13,133 nucleotides of DNA from Oscillospiraceae bacterium (GCA_028706415.1 JAQWBK010000041.1:1-13133); one strand, 5' to 3'; shown: positions 1 to 7,440, counted from the stretch's first letter. Notes: a model not told the origin generated them from the letters alone. Made by a program: numbers and translations.

Positions 1-2
1 TA

Positions 3-152
3 TCAATAGGCGCCCTGCTGATTGCGGTTTCAAATATAATAAGGGCTAAAGAATTGTTAATGTGTGGGGGAAAAAATAAACGCCTTCACATGATAAGTCT
101 TGGGTTATATTATGCGGGGCTATATCTTTTTGCTTTGGCTGTTTGGGTATAA
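3..152 (+). CDS. 3' end of a membrane protein (partial)
   Basis: An open frame enters from the left edge and gives 49 residues before TAA at 150-152. Two hydrophobic stretches are visible: the entering SIGALLIAVSNII and, near the C-terminus, ISLGLYYAGLYLFALAVWV. A basic, cysteine-containing loop (around CGGKNKR) lies between them, so this is the last one or two membrane segments of an integral membrane protein. It is followed at once by a strong terminator, which supports a real gene end. The family cannot be named from this fragment. The stop codon sits at the junction with a small inverted-repeat element (TAATACTAAATAC). Confidence 0.55.
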   Translation, partial: SIGALLIAVSNIIRAKELLMCGGKNKRLHMISLGLYYAGLYLFALAVWV

Positions 153-205
153 TACTAAATACAAAAGGGGGCTGCCGTCGGCAGCCCCCTTATTTATACG
201 GATAT
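152..205. mobile_element. 54-bp terminator-bearing inverted-repeat element, TA-flanked
   Basis: The segment starts ATACTAAATAC and ends ACGGATAT. It is flanked by TA on both sides (150-151 and 206-207). The arms are imperfect inverted repeats that run into a long GC-rich stem. The left end matches the ATACT termini found at 5632, 5904, 8528, 9404 and 12996. The upstream gene's TAA stop is the TA flank plus the first A of the element. Confidence 0.45.
165..191. terminator. bidirectional terminator between convergent genes
   Basis: GGGGGCTGCCG at 167-177 is the reverse complement of CGGCAGCCCCC at 179-189, and the flanking AA/TT extends the stem. T-rich sequence follows on both strands. It can end both the partial gene at the left edge (+) and the CNNM/CBS gene (-), whose stop is at 214-216. 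Confidence 0.85.
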
Positions 206-213
206 TAAAATGT

Positions 214-1608
214 TCAGCCTTCTTTAGTTGATTTGTCATCCTTTTTATCCCCGTTATTCTCGTCGGGTTTGGGGTCAATCCTTATGTGGACACGCTCAAT
301 ACGCCGTTCATCCATTTCCATAACGGTGAATGTAACATTACCAAGAACCACCTCGGGGTGCTCCTGCTCACCGGGAATACGCCCCAGAATATCCATGATA
401 TATCCCGCAAGGGTATCATACTCCCCTTCGGGAATACTGGTATTAATGATTTCACCCAGCTCTTCAATATCTATGGAACCGTCCACCTCGAAGGTGTTAT
501 CACCGGTTTTGGTGACCTCCTCCTCCTCGTGGTCATATTCATCCTGAATGTTACCCACAATGGATTCAAGCAAATCCTCCATTGTTACTATACCTGAAAA
601 GCCGCCGTATTCATCAACCACAATGGCCATTTGCACCCGCGTTTCTGTCATTTCCGCAAATAAATCGCGACAACGCTTGGTACCCGGAACAAATAATGTG
701 TTCCGCATGACATGGCGGATGGTTATTTCTTGGGGGATATCCTTCCCCACATAAGGAAGTAAATCCTTCACATATAAGACGCCCACAATGTTATCAATAT
801 CATCTTGGTAAACTGGAAGGCGCGAATACCCGCCGTCAACCCCTGTGAGAAGTGCATCGGCGATACCGTCGTCAACCTCGATAACCTCCACATCGGTGCG
901 GGGGGTCATTATATCCTCGGCAGTGATATCATCGAACTCGAAAATATTATTGATCATTTCCTTCTGGGTATCTTCGATGACACCCTTTTCACCGCCGACA
1001 TCAACCATCATGCGAATTTCCTCCTCGGTTACATTATCCGCCGAGGCATGGGGGTCCATTCCGAACAGTCGCACCATAACATTTGTGGATACCGAAAGCA
1101 ACCGTACAAACGGACGCATGAAGGCTGCAACCCCGCGCAAAATTCCGATCGTAGCAAAAGAAATTGCTTCGGCTTTCTGCATTGCGATGCGTTTGGGTAC
1201 CAGTTCACCCAAAACCAAGGAAAAATACGACATTATCAGTGTTATTAAAACCACACTGGCAACATGAATGATATTTCCGTACTCTGCAAAGGATGAGGAT
1301 AGCTTGATAAACCAATCTGCAAGCGGTTTGGCCAATGACTGTGCCGCTGTTGCAGATGCCAGAAAGCCGGCCAAAGTGACGCCTATCTGGATTGTTGCAA
1401 GAAAGTTTGATGAATTGGATGTCAGTTTAAGTACCTGCTGTGCCTTTTTATGTCCGTTTTCAGCCATCTTACGAATCTTATTGTCGTTAAGTGAAATAAC
1501 GGCAATTTCTGATGCGGCAAAAAACGCATTCACAAAAATAAGAAATAGCAAAAGGATAAGCTGAGCAACAAGGTTTCCCCCAGGTTCGGGTTCAGGAACT
1601 GATTCCAT
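214..1608 (-). CDS. CNNM/CBS-domain membrane protein (hemolysin C / CorC family)
   Basis: This 464-residue protein belongs to the CNNM (DUF21) plus CBS pair plus CorC_HlyC family, polytopic membrane proteins linked to divalent-cation (Mg2+/Co2+) efflux. The old name hemolysin is historical. In order: a hydrophobic CNNM domain at about 12-185 with the family signature NAFFAASEIAVISL (27-40) and GELVPKRIA (134-142); an EEEIRMMVDVGGEKGVIE linker (195-212); CBS 1 from about 228 (AEDIMTPRTDV); CBS 2 to about 352 (VVDEYGGFSGIVTMEDL, 330-346); a CorC_HlyC domain at about 370-445; and a highly charged tail at 446-464. Length is normal for the family. The ATG is preceded by AAAGGGGAA, 12 nt upstream, and by a near-consensus promoter. 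It stands alone, convergent with the gene at the left edge and divergent from nifJ. Confidence 0.93.
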   Translation of the reverse strand: MESVPEPEPGGNLVAQLILLLFLIFVNAFFAASEIAVISLNDNKIRKMAENGHKKAQQVLKLTSNSSNFLATIQIGVTLAGFLASATAAQSLAKPLADWFIKLSSSFAEYGNIIHVASVVLITLIMSYFSLVLGELVPKRIAMQKAEAISFATIGILRGVAAFMRPFVRLLSVSTNVMVRLFGMDPHASADNVTEEEIRMMVDVGGEKGVIEDTQKEMINNIFEFDDITAEDIMTPRTDVEVIEVDDGIADALLTGVDGGYSRLPVYQDDIDNIVGVLYVKDLLPYVGKDIPQEITIRHVMRNTLFVPGTKRCRDLFAEMTETRVQMAIVVDEYGGFSGIVTMEDLLESIVGNIQDEYDHEEEEVTKTGDNTFEVDGSIDIEELGEIINTSIPEGEYDTLAGYIMDILGRIPGEQEHPEVVLGNVTFTVMEMDERRIERVHIRIDPKPDENNGDKKDDKSTKEG

Positions 1609-1704
1609 GAATTTTATTTTCCCCTTTCATATTGGCAGAAATAATCCGGATAAATGACCGAATAAAATTCGGAAATTTGGACCACTTCTGATAAATGTAG
1701 CATA

Positions 1705-1733
1705 ATAATATATGGTTTTTCATGGGATGTCAA
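1705..1733 (-). promoter_or_regulatory. sigma-A promoter for the CNNM/CBS gene
   Basis: On the minus strand, TTGACA (1728-1733) and TATTAT (1705-1710) are separated by exactly 17 bp, about 100 bp upstream of the start at 1608. This is the best-matching promoter in the window and argues against a coding role for the small minus-strand frame overlapping it. Confidence 0.8.
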
Positions 1734-1818
1734 CCAGTCCGGTGATATGGATAATGAATTGCAGGCACGAAAGTCCGAGGCATCCGGTGATTTCATGCCG
1801 CTAATCTCAGCCTAGCAC

Positions 1819-1846
1819 TAATTCAGGGCGAAAATCGCCGAAATTA
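1819..1846. other. small hairpin in the divergent intergenic region
   Basis: The 1609-2056 gap holds the two divergent promoters and this hairpin: TAATT (1819-1823) with AATTA (1842-1846) and GGCGA (1827-1831) with TCGCC (1835-1839). There is no T-run, so it is not an obvious terminator. Its ACTAAT start faintly resembles the small elements elsewhere in the window. I see nothing else supportable in the remainder of the gap. Confidence 0.3.
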
Positions 1847-1930
1847 AGGAGTTATTCGAAATCCTGAGCATTCTGATTGCAGATGTGATAAAGTTTTCAA
1901 ATAATTCAATATTTTTAGACACTTTCATGG

Positions 1931-1959
1931 TTTACAGTTTTCACGTAACGTGGTACTAT
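1931..1959 (+). promoter_or_regulatory. promoter of nifJ with embedded inverted repeat
   Basis: TTTACA (1931-1936) and TACTAT (1954-1959) are 17 bp apart. CACGT-A-ACGTG (1942-1952) is an inverted repeat lying inside the spacer, where a regulator could block polymerase. It does not match a Rex-type operator that I would recognise. A leader of about 90 nt follows to the nifJ start. Confidence 0.6.
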
Positions 1960-2056
1960 ATCATATGGTGTATATTTATTCCGAATAATAATCGGGATAA
2001 TAAAAGTATATTTAAAAAAATTTTATCAGCACTCTTTTCAAGGAGGAAAAAAGTAA

Positions 2057-5000
2057 ATGGCAAGAAAGTTTAAAACCATGGACGGCAATAACGCCGCAGC
2101 ACATGTATCCTATGCGTTTACCGATGTTGCCGCAATCTATCCCATCACCCCCTCTTCGGTAATGGCCGAGGAAACCGATAAATGGGCGGCAAACGGGCAG
2201 GAAAATCTGTTCGGGCGGCCGGTCAAGGTGGCCGAAATGCAGTCCGAAGCGGGTGCGGCCGGTGCGGTTCACGGTTCACTGGCAGCCGGAGCCCTGACCA
2301 CCACCTACACCGCATCACAAGGTCTGCTGCTCATGATACCCAACATGTATAAAATTGCAGGTGAGCTGCTGCCCAACGTAATTCATGTGTCGGCACGCGC
2401 CATTGCATCTCATGCACTTTCTATATTTGGTGATCATTCCGATATTTATGCATGCCGTCAAACGGGATATGCAATGCTCTGTTCTTCGAGTGTTCAGGAG
2501 GTTATGGACCTTGGAGCGGTTGCCCATCTTTCCACACTGGAGGGGCGGGTTCCTTTTCTGCATTTCTTTGACGGGTTCCGTACCTCTCATGAAATTCAAA
2601 AGATTAAGGCTTGGGATTATAAGGATTTAGGCGAGATGCTCAACTGGGAAGCGGTTGACCGTTTCCGTTCAAATGCTCTCAATCCGGAGCATCCCGTACA
2701 GCGCGGAACAGCCCAAAACCCCGATATTTTCTTCCAGTCGAGGGAGGCGAGTAACAGCTATTATAATGCTATTCCCAAAATAGTCGAATCATATATGAAT
2801 AATGTCAACAAAAGGATCGGCTCGGATTATAAGTTGTTTAATTATTATGGGCCGAGGGATGCCAAGCATGTGATTATCGCAATGGGTTCGGTTTGCGAAA
2901 CAATAGAAGAGACTGTTGACCACATGAATGCCGCAGGGGCAAAAGTTGGGCTTATCAAGGTTCGCCTTTATCGTCCTTTCTCTGTCGAGCATCTGCTGGC
3001 CGCCATTCCAAAGGGTGTTGAATCCATCTCGGTGCTTGACAGAACAAAAGAGCCGGGTTCTATCGGTGAACCCCTTTATCTGGATGTATGCGCCGCCCTT
3101 AAAGGCAGCAAATTCGAGTCGGTTCCGGTATATACCGGCCGTTACGGCCTGGGCTCGAAAGATACCACACCGGGGCAGATCATTTCTGTTTATAATAATA
3201 CCGAGGCTGCCCGCCCCAAAAAGCGTTTCACCATCGGCATTGAAGATGATGTGACCCGCCTGTCTCTTAAGGTAAAGGATAATCCCGACACCACTCCCCG
3301 CGGAACGCGTTCCTGCAAATTCTGGGGGCTTGGTTCGGACGGCACGGTGGGTGCGAATAAAAACTCTATCAAAATCATCGGCGACCACACCGATATGTAT
3401 GCACAGGGTTATTTCTCATACGACTCCAAGAAGTCGGGCGGGGTAACCATTTCCCATCTGCGTTTTGGTAAAAAGCCGATTAAATCCACCTATTTTGTAA
3501 ATAAAGCCGATTTTGTCGCCTGCCACAATCCGTCATACATCGATAAGTATGACATGATAAGCGATGTTAAGCCGGGCGGTATTTTCCTGCTCAACTGCTC
3601 ATGGAATTCTGAGGAGATGGAAGCCCGTCTGCCTGCCGCCATGAAGAGAACCATAGTTAAAAACAACATCAGCTTTTATACAATAGATGCCACCCACCTT
3701 GCAAAAGAGTTGGGACTGGGCAATCGGACAAACACCATCCTTCAGGCCGCCTTCTTCAAGTTGGCAAAGGTTATTCCGGTTGAGGATTCGGTTAAATATA
3801 TGAAGGATGCCGCCACAAAGTCTTATAGCAAAAAGGGTGAGGCCATCGTTAAGATGAACCACAATGCTATAGACACCGGGGTCAAGGAAGTCAAGAAAGT
3901 AAAGATACCCGAAGCATGGGCAAAGGCAAAGGATGTAGATGCCGTCAAGCAGGCTATCGGCGGTCGTCCCGAAATCCGCGATTTCATAGATAATGTACTG
4001 ACTCCGGTTAACGCACAGCAGGGGGATAAGCTGCCGGTTTCCACCTTCCTTAAGGATGCCGACGGAACCGTTCCGCTGGGCTCCTCAGCTTACGAGAAGC
4101 GGGGAATAGCGGTGGATGTTCCCGAATGGCAGCCCGAAAACTGTATTCAGTGCAATTTCTGCTCATATGTCTGTCCCCATGCGGTAATTCGTCCGGTAGT
4201 TATGAACGAGGAAGAGGCGGCTAATGCACCCGAGGGGATGAAGATGAAACCCGCCACCGGCTTGCCCGGATATCAGTTCGCCATTGCTGTATCCACACTG
4301 GACTGCACAGGTTGCGGCTCTTGCTCGGTTGTATGCCCGGGAATGAAGGGCAACAAGGCTCTTGTGATGAAGCCCATTGATACCCAGTTGCAAGGACAGA
4401 AAAGCTTCTTTTATGGATATGAGCTGCCTGAAAAGCCCGAAGTGAATGAGAAATTTAAGACTACTACGGTTAAGGGAAGTCAGTTCATCCAGCCGTTGCT
4501 AGAATTCTCGGGTGCTTGTGCAGGCTGCGGAGAACCACCTTATGCCAAGCTGGCTACCCAACTTTTCGGTGACCGTATGTTTATTGCGAATGCCACCGGC
4601 TGTACCTCAATATGGGGCGGTTCCTCTCCCTCCACACCTTATACCGTCAACAAAAGAGGACATGGTCCTGCTTGGGCAAACTCACTGTTTGAGGATAATG
4701 CCGAATATGGCTACGGAATGCTCCTGGGCATTACCGCCCGCCGCAACAGACTTGCTGATCTTATGAAGAAGTTCGCCGATTCGGATATTCCTGCCGAGTG
4801 GGGTCTTAAAGAGGCGGCACAGGAATGGCTGGACGGTAAAGACGATGCATCTGCATCAAAAGCGGCGGCAGTGAAGGTCGTTCCGGCTCTGGAAAAGGCC
4901 ATTCTGGAATGCGGAAGCTGTGGTTGTGAATTTGATTCGCTATATAAGGAAGCCATCAAGGCATCCGATCTGCTTGTTAAAAAATCGTTCTGGATGTTCG

Positions 5001-5632
5001 GCGGAGACGGTTGGGCATACGATATCGGTTTTGGCGGTCTTGACCATGTTATTGCTGCGGGTGAGGATGTAAATATACTGGTGTTTGACACCGAGGTTTA
5101 TTCCAACACCGGCGGTCAGGCTTCCAAGTCCACCCCCACCGGCTCGGTTGCACAGTTCGCCGCCGCCGGTAAATCGGTGAAAAAGAAGGATCTGGGTGCA
5201 ATAGCCATGAGCTATGGTTATGTATATGTTGCACAGATTGCCATGGGTGCCGATATGAATCAGACCATCAAGGCACTTGTTGAAGCCGAGTCATATCCGG
5301 GTCCATCGATCATTATCGCATATTCACCCTGTATCAACCACGGCATTAAGGGCGGAATGGGGATTTCTCAGCTGGAGGAGAAAAAGGCGGTTGAGGCCGG
5401 CTATTGGTACAACTACCGATTTGATCCACGCAAGGAAGAGCCATTCACACTTGACAGCAAGAAACCGAGCGCTTCCTATCGTGACTTTATTATGGGTGAG
5501 GTTCGCTACAACTCCCTTCTGCGCACCTTCCCTGAGAGGGCAGAAGAGCTGTTCGCCAAAGCCGAGAGTGATTCGGCAAAGCGCTATGATCATCTGCTGC
5601 GCCTGGGTGCTCTTTACGGCAAGCAAGACTAA
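2057..5632 (+). CDS. nifJ: pyruvate:ferredoxin (flavodoxin) oxidoreductase
   Basis: This 1191-residue homodimer-type enzyme converts pyruvate and CoA to acetyl-CoA and CO2 while reducing ferredoxin in the cytosol. The N-terminal domain carries IYPITPSS (27-34, with Thr31), Glu64 in MQSEAGAAGA and Arg114 in VSARA, the conserved catalytic positions of the Desulfovibrio africanus enzyme. A dicluster ferredoxin domain has C696/C699/C702/C706 and C750/C753/C756/C760. The proximal cluster ligands are C821, C824, C849 and C1092. The thiamine-diphosphate motif is GGDGW (982-986) through NTGGQ (1017-1021). All key residues are present and length is typical. AAGGAGG at 2040-2046 sits 10 nt before the ATG. 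The gene is monocistronic, with its own promoter and terminator. Its TAA lies in TAATACTAATCCC, which matches the ends of the small repeats described elsewhere. Confidence 0.98.
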   Translation: MARKFKTMDGNNAAAHVSYAFTDVAAIYPITPSSVMAEETDKWAANGQENLFGRPVKVAEMQSEAGAAGAVHGSLAAGALTTTYTASQGLLLMIPNMYKIAGELLPNVIHVSARAIASHALSIFGDHSDIYACRQTGYAMLCSSSVQEVMDLGAVAHLSTLEGRVPFLHFFDGFRTSHEIQKIKAWDYKDLGEMLNWEAVDRFRSNALNPEHPVQRGTAQNPDIFFQSREASNSYYNAIPKIVESYMNNVNKRIGSDYKLFNYYGPRDAKHVIIAMGSVCETIEETVDHMNAAGAKVGLIKVRLYRPFSVEHLLAAIPKGVESISVLDRTKEPGSIGEPLYLDVCAALKGSKFESVPVYTGRYGLGSKDTTPGQIISVYNNTEAARPKKRFTIGIEDDVTRLSLKVKDNPDTTPRGTRSCKFWGLGSDGTVGANKNSIKIIGDHTDMYAQGYFSYDSKKSGGVTISHLRFGKKPIKSTYFVNKADFVACHNPSYIDKYDMISDVKPGGIFLLNCSWNSEEMEARLPAAMKRTIVKNNISFYTIDATHLAKELGLGNRTNTILQAAFFKLAKVIPVEDSVKYMKDAATKSYSKKGEAIVKMNHNAIDTGVKEVKKVKIPEAWAKAKDVDAVKQAIGGRPEIRDFIDNVLTPVNAQQGDKLPVSTFLKDADGTVPLGSSAYEKRGIAVDVPEWQPENCIQCNFCSYVCPHAVIRPVVMNEEEAANAPEGMKMKPATGLPGYQFAIAVSTLDCTGCGSCSVVCPGMKGNKALVMKPIDTQLQGQKSFFYGYELPEKPEVNEKFKTTTVKGSQFIQPLLEFSGACAGCGEPPYAKLATQLFGDRMFIANATGCTSIWGGSSPSTPYTVNKRGHGPAWANSLFEDNAEYGYGMLLGITARRNRLADLMKKFADSDIPAEWGLKEAAQEWLDGKDDASASKAAAVKVVPALEKAILECGSCGCEFDSLYKEAIKASDLLVKKSFWMFGGDGWAYDIGFGGLDHVIAAGEDVNILVFDTEVYSNTGGQASKSTPTGSVAQFAAAGKSVKKKDLGAIAMSYGYVYVAQIAMGADMNQTIKALVEAESYPGPSIIIAYSPCINHGIKGGMGISQLEEKKAVEAGYWYNYRFDPRKEEPFTLDSKKPSASYRDFIMGEVRYNSLLRTFPERAEELFAKAESDSAKRYDHLLRLGALYGKQD

Positions 5633-5643
5633 TACTAATCCCG
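5632..5643 (+). repeat. element end (ATACTAATCCC) at the nifJ stop codon
   Basis: ATACTAATCCC directly follows the TA of the stop, and the first 11 bases are identical to the left end of the element at 8528 and to the inverted end at 11568. No matching right end was found beyond the terminator, so this may be a remnant. Confidence 0.4.
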
Positions 5644-5666
5644 CATTCATTAAATCATAAAAATTT

Positions 5667-5705
5667 AAAAGGACTGTTGCGGCTAAAATCGCAACAGTCC
5701 TTTTT
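5667..5705 (+). terminator. nifJ terminator
   Basis: AAAAGGACTGTTGCG (5667-5681) pairs perfectly with CGCAACAGTCCTTTT (5690-5704) around an 8-nt loop, followed by further T. It starts 34 bp after the nifJ stop. Confidence 0.92.
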
Positions 5706-5738
5706 GTAATGATCCCCCCCGGCAAGGGGGAACATTAC
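5706..5738. other. 12-bp hairpin upstream of the redox-operon promoter
   Basis: GTAATG and TCCCCC (5706-5718) pair with GGGGGA and CATTAC (5726-5738), with one A-A mismatch. It lies between the nifJ terminator and the next promoter. The right arm runs into TTACTAATCTCAAATAAAAG (5735-5754), which matches the ATACTGTTCTCAAGTAAAAG element end at 16 of 20 positions. This is likely a decayed mini-element. Confidence 0.35.
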
Positions 5739-5760
5739 TAATCTCAAATAAAAGGAACAC

Positions 5761-5789
5761 TTGACAAGTCGGTTGCATAATGATATATT
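5761..5789 (+). promoter_or_regulatory. promoter of the redox operon
   Basis: TTGACA (5761-5766) and TATATT (5784-5789) have 17-bp spacing and sit directly upstream of the ArsR-type operator and the first gene of the operon. Confidence 0.75.
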
Positions 5790-5807
5790 AGTAATTGCTT
5801 AATTACT
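5790..5807. promoter_or_regulatory. probable ArsR-family operator
   Basis: AGTAATT-GCTT-AATTACT is a perfect 7-bp inverted repeat abutting the -10 box, so it would cover the transcription start. AT-rich short palindromes at this place are typical operators of ArsR-family repressors, and the operon encodes one (6085-6384). Autoregulation is inferred from position. Confidence 0.6.
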
Positions 5808-5833
5808 TAAATAACATTATGTTGAGGTGCTCT

Positions 5834-5920
5834 ATGTCAAAGTCAAAGCTTGCTTTGGTTGCAAAAGGATGTGTAGTGTGTGGAAGCTGCCCATACTGCA
5901 ATAATACTGCTCTCAAGTAA
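5834..5920 (+). pseudogene. 5' remnant of a 4Fe-4S ferredoxin gene, truncated by a miniature element
   Basis: ATG at 5834 follows a GAGGTG ribosome site and opens a frame reading MSKSKLALVAKGCVVCGSC. This is the start of a bacterial ferredoxin, with Cys13, Cys16 and Cys19 forming the first CxxCxxC. After residue 22 the frame runs into the element at 5904 and stops at TAA 5918-5920, giving 28 residues. The fourth cysteine of the motif and the whole second cluster motif are missing, and the coding sequence does not resume after the element. It is the first gene of the redox operon and keeps the operon's promoter. Either it is dead, or the 28-residue peptide is just a relic translated ahead of arsR. 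Confidence 0.7.
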
Positions 5921-6061
5921 AAATCAAGACATCTTTGCGGTCTGTTTTCCGCCATACAGCGTTGTTGTCGTCGGCGGGCGTCAGCCCGCTCTCCTCCTCC
6001 GCCTCGCATGACGAAAAACATCCTCGCAAATTTCGTCTCACCATTTACTTGAGAACAGTAT
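5904..6061. mobile_element. 158-bp miniature inverted-repeat element (ATACTG...CAGTAT), TA-flanked
   Basis: The left end ATACTGCTCTCAAGTAAA and the right end TTTACTTGAGAACAGTAT are inverted repeats with one mismatch over 18 bp. TA flanks both sides (5902-5903, 6062-6063), as expected for TA-targeting (IS630/Tc1-mariner-type) transposition. The interior has no coding capacity and carries a GCGGGC-GTCA-GCCCGC hairpin (about 5977-5992). The right 37 bp recur at 6647-6683 and 8252-8288. It interrupts the ferredoxin gene and ends 23 bp before arsR. Confidence 0.8.
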
Positions 6062-6084
6062 TAAAAACAAAGGAGAGAAAAACA

Positions 6085-6384
6085 ATGGAGAAAAAAGCGA
6101 AACAGTTGGCGGAGCTTTTGAAGGTATTGGCCAATGAAAACCGACTGATGATTTTTTGTGCGTTAATGGTGGAGCCCAAAACTGTGGGTAAAATCGCCGA
6201 GAGTGTGCCTTATATTACCCAGTCAGCATTATCACAGCACCTAGCCATCTTAAAAGCACACGGGATACTGGATTTTACTAAAAACGGCCAAAGTATTACC
6301 TATTCTATTGCTGATCACCGGGTCGAGGAAATTATCAATGTATTAAAAAAGTATTATTGCAATTCTGAGGAGGATAATAAATGA
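6085..6384 (+). CDS. ArsR-family winged-helix repressor with two sensor-like cysteines
   Basis: This 99-residue protein has the ArsR/SmtB fold: helix 1 LAELLKVLANENRLMIF (8-24), a winged helix-turn-helix with the recognition segment TQSALSQHLAILKAHGIL (45-62), and a wing GQSITYSIAD (68-77). There is no ELCVCDL metal site. Cys25 lies in RLMIFCAL and Cys92 in KKYYCNS, matching in context and spacing the redox/persulfide-sensing pair of BigR and SqrR (about 66 residues apart there, 67 here). Start: ATG 6085 has AAAGGAG 8 nt upstream; the longer in-frame reading would begin inside the miniature element. Its stop overlaps the next gene's ATG (ATGA). It probably represses its own operon through 5790-5807. 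Confidence 0.9.
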   Translation: MEKKAKQLAELLKVLANENRLMIFCALMVEPKTVGKIAESVPYITQSALSQHLAILKAHGILDFTKNGQSITYSIADHRVEEIINVLKKYYCNSEEDNK

Positions 6385-6572
6385 AGTTAACGATAAACAA
6401 GGATAGATGCCCGCAAAACCATAAATGTCCGGCTATAGCCGTTTGCCCCAAGGATGCGATCACCCAAAAAGATGCGTTTTCACTACCGGTTATTGATGAG
6501 GCCAAATGTATTGTCTGCGGGAAGTGTATCCGCTTTTGTCCGAAGGGCGCGTTTGAAAAGCAGGGTGCATAA
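6381..6572 (+). CDS. small 4Fe-4S ferredoxin with an atypical first cluster motif
   Basis: This 63-residue acidic/basic mixed protein has seven cysteines: C10, C16, C22, C43, C46, C49 and C53. The second half has a canonical CIVCGKCIRFCP motif. The first half reads CPQNHKCPAIAVCP, with five residues between cysteines instead of two. In two-cluster ferredoxins, C22 would complete the cluster held by C43, C46 and C49, which leaves C10, C16 and C53 for the other site, one ligand short. This arrangement would suit one 4Fe-4S cluster plus a 3Fe-4S, vestigial or regulatory site. Translationally coupled to arsR by ATGA overlap. A likely cytosolic electron carrier for the CcdA/TlpA genes downstream; that partnership is inferred. 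Confidence 0.88.
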   Translation: MKLTINKDRCPQNHKCPAIAVCPKDAITQKDAFSLPVIDEAKCIVCGKCIRFCPKGAFEKQGA

Positions 6573-6580
6573 GATTTGTG

Positions 6581-6683
6581 CTAATCTCAATAATAAAAGC
6601 CGATAAAATGGAGTGATGCGTTCTTTAAAGAAGAACGCGACTTGAGCGACAATTTTGTCTCACCTTTTACTTGAGAACAGTAT
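6581..6683. mobile_element. miniature element between the ferredoxin gene and ccdA (left end degenerate)
   Basis: The right end, 6647-6683, is nearly identical to the right end of the 5904-6061 element and finishes ...TTGAGAACAGTAT. The left end is degenerate (CTAATCTCAATAATAAAAG). The interior holds a GCGTTCTT-TAAAG-AAGAACGC hairpin (6618-6638). The right flank is AA, not TA. It separates two genes of the same operon by 200 bp without an evident terminator. Confidence 0.6.
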
Positions 6684-6774
6684 AAAACCTAAAGACGAGC
6701 GATTAGGCGTGACGCAAATCAATTGGAGATAAATTTTACTGTCCGGTCGTTTGAGAAAACAAAGGAGTTCTTAT

Positions 6775-7440
6775 ATGCAATATCTACTGCTGTTTTTGGA
6801 AGGTATCATTACATTCATTTCCCCCTGCCTTTTACCTATGCTGCCCATCTATATCTCTTATTTTGCGGCGGGGGAAGCGAATAAAAGAAAAGCTCTTATC
6901 AATTCAATCGGCTTTGTAGCAGGCTTTACCATTGTTTTTATCACAATGGGGGCGTTTGCAGGAACTATTGGGAAATTGATATATGATTATAAAACGGTCC
7001 TGAATATCGTAACAGGTTCGATTGTGATTGCGTTTGGACTAAATTATGTAGGGGTACTTAAAATCGGATTTTTAAATCGTATAAGCCATAGAAATGCTGA
7101 CATTAGAAGCCTTGGGTTTTTTTCTTCCCTGCTCTTTGGTATCATATTCTCAATCGGCTGGACGCCGTGTGTAGGCGCATTTTTAGGCTCGGCTTTGTTA
7201 ATGGCATCGCTTGGGGGATCGTTGATCCAGGGAATCATTATGCTGCTAGCTTTCTCGTTAGGTCTGGGGATTCCGTTTGTCGCAAGCGCATTGTTGATGG
7301 ACCGGTTGAAGGGCGCGTTTGATTTCATCAAGAAAAATTATAAAATTATAAATATGGTATCCGGCGGACTGCTCATTATCATGGGCATATTGATGGCAAC
7401 CGGAACCATGGGCCGGTTCCTTTCACTTCTTACTTTCTAG
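6775..7440 (+). CDS. ccdA: CcdA-type transmembrane thiol-redox transporter
   Basis: This 221-residue integral membrane protein of the CcdA/DsbD-beta family passes reducing equivalents from the cytosol to extracytoplasmic thioredoxin-like proteins. Two conserved Cys-containing half motifs are present: FISPCLLPMLP (14-24, Cys18) and GWTPCVGAFLG (128-138, Cys132). About six hydrophobic segments are visible (around 3-28, 43-65, 76-96, 113-136, 143-170 and 192-214). Length is normal. The start is ATG 6775, seven nt after AAAGGAG; a TTG eight codons upstream has no ribosome site. The next gene is its probable partner TlpA. The gene probably shares the operon promoter at 5761, across the miniature element in front of it. 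Confidence 0.93.
   Translation: MQYLLLFLEGIITFISPCLLPMLPIYISYFAAGEANKRKALINSIGFVAGFTIVFITMGAFAGTIGKLIYDYKTVLNIVTGSIVIAFGLNYVGVLKIGFLNRISHRNADIRSLGFFSSLLFGIIFSIGWTPCVGAFLGSALLMASLGGSLIQGIIMLLAFSLGLGIPFVASALLMDRLKGAFDFIKKNYKIINMVSGGLLIIMGILMATGTMGRFLSLLTF

Noticed and set aside
805..1248. 147-residue plus-strand frame
   Set aside because: Antisense shadow of the CNNM/CBS gene; it has no ribosome site or domain.
1614..1796. 60-residue minus-strand frame upstream of the CNNM/CBS gene
   Set aside because: It overlaps the TTGACA-17-TATTAT promoter (1705-1733), has no family resemblance and its composition is unremarkable.
2789..3388. 199-residue minus-strand frame
   Set aside because: Antisense shadow within nifJ, whose protein is well supported through this stretch.
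5935..6084. In-frame 50-residue N-terminal extension of ArsR
   Set aside because: It is encoded by the miniature element; the AAAGGAG site and family length support ATG 6085.
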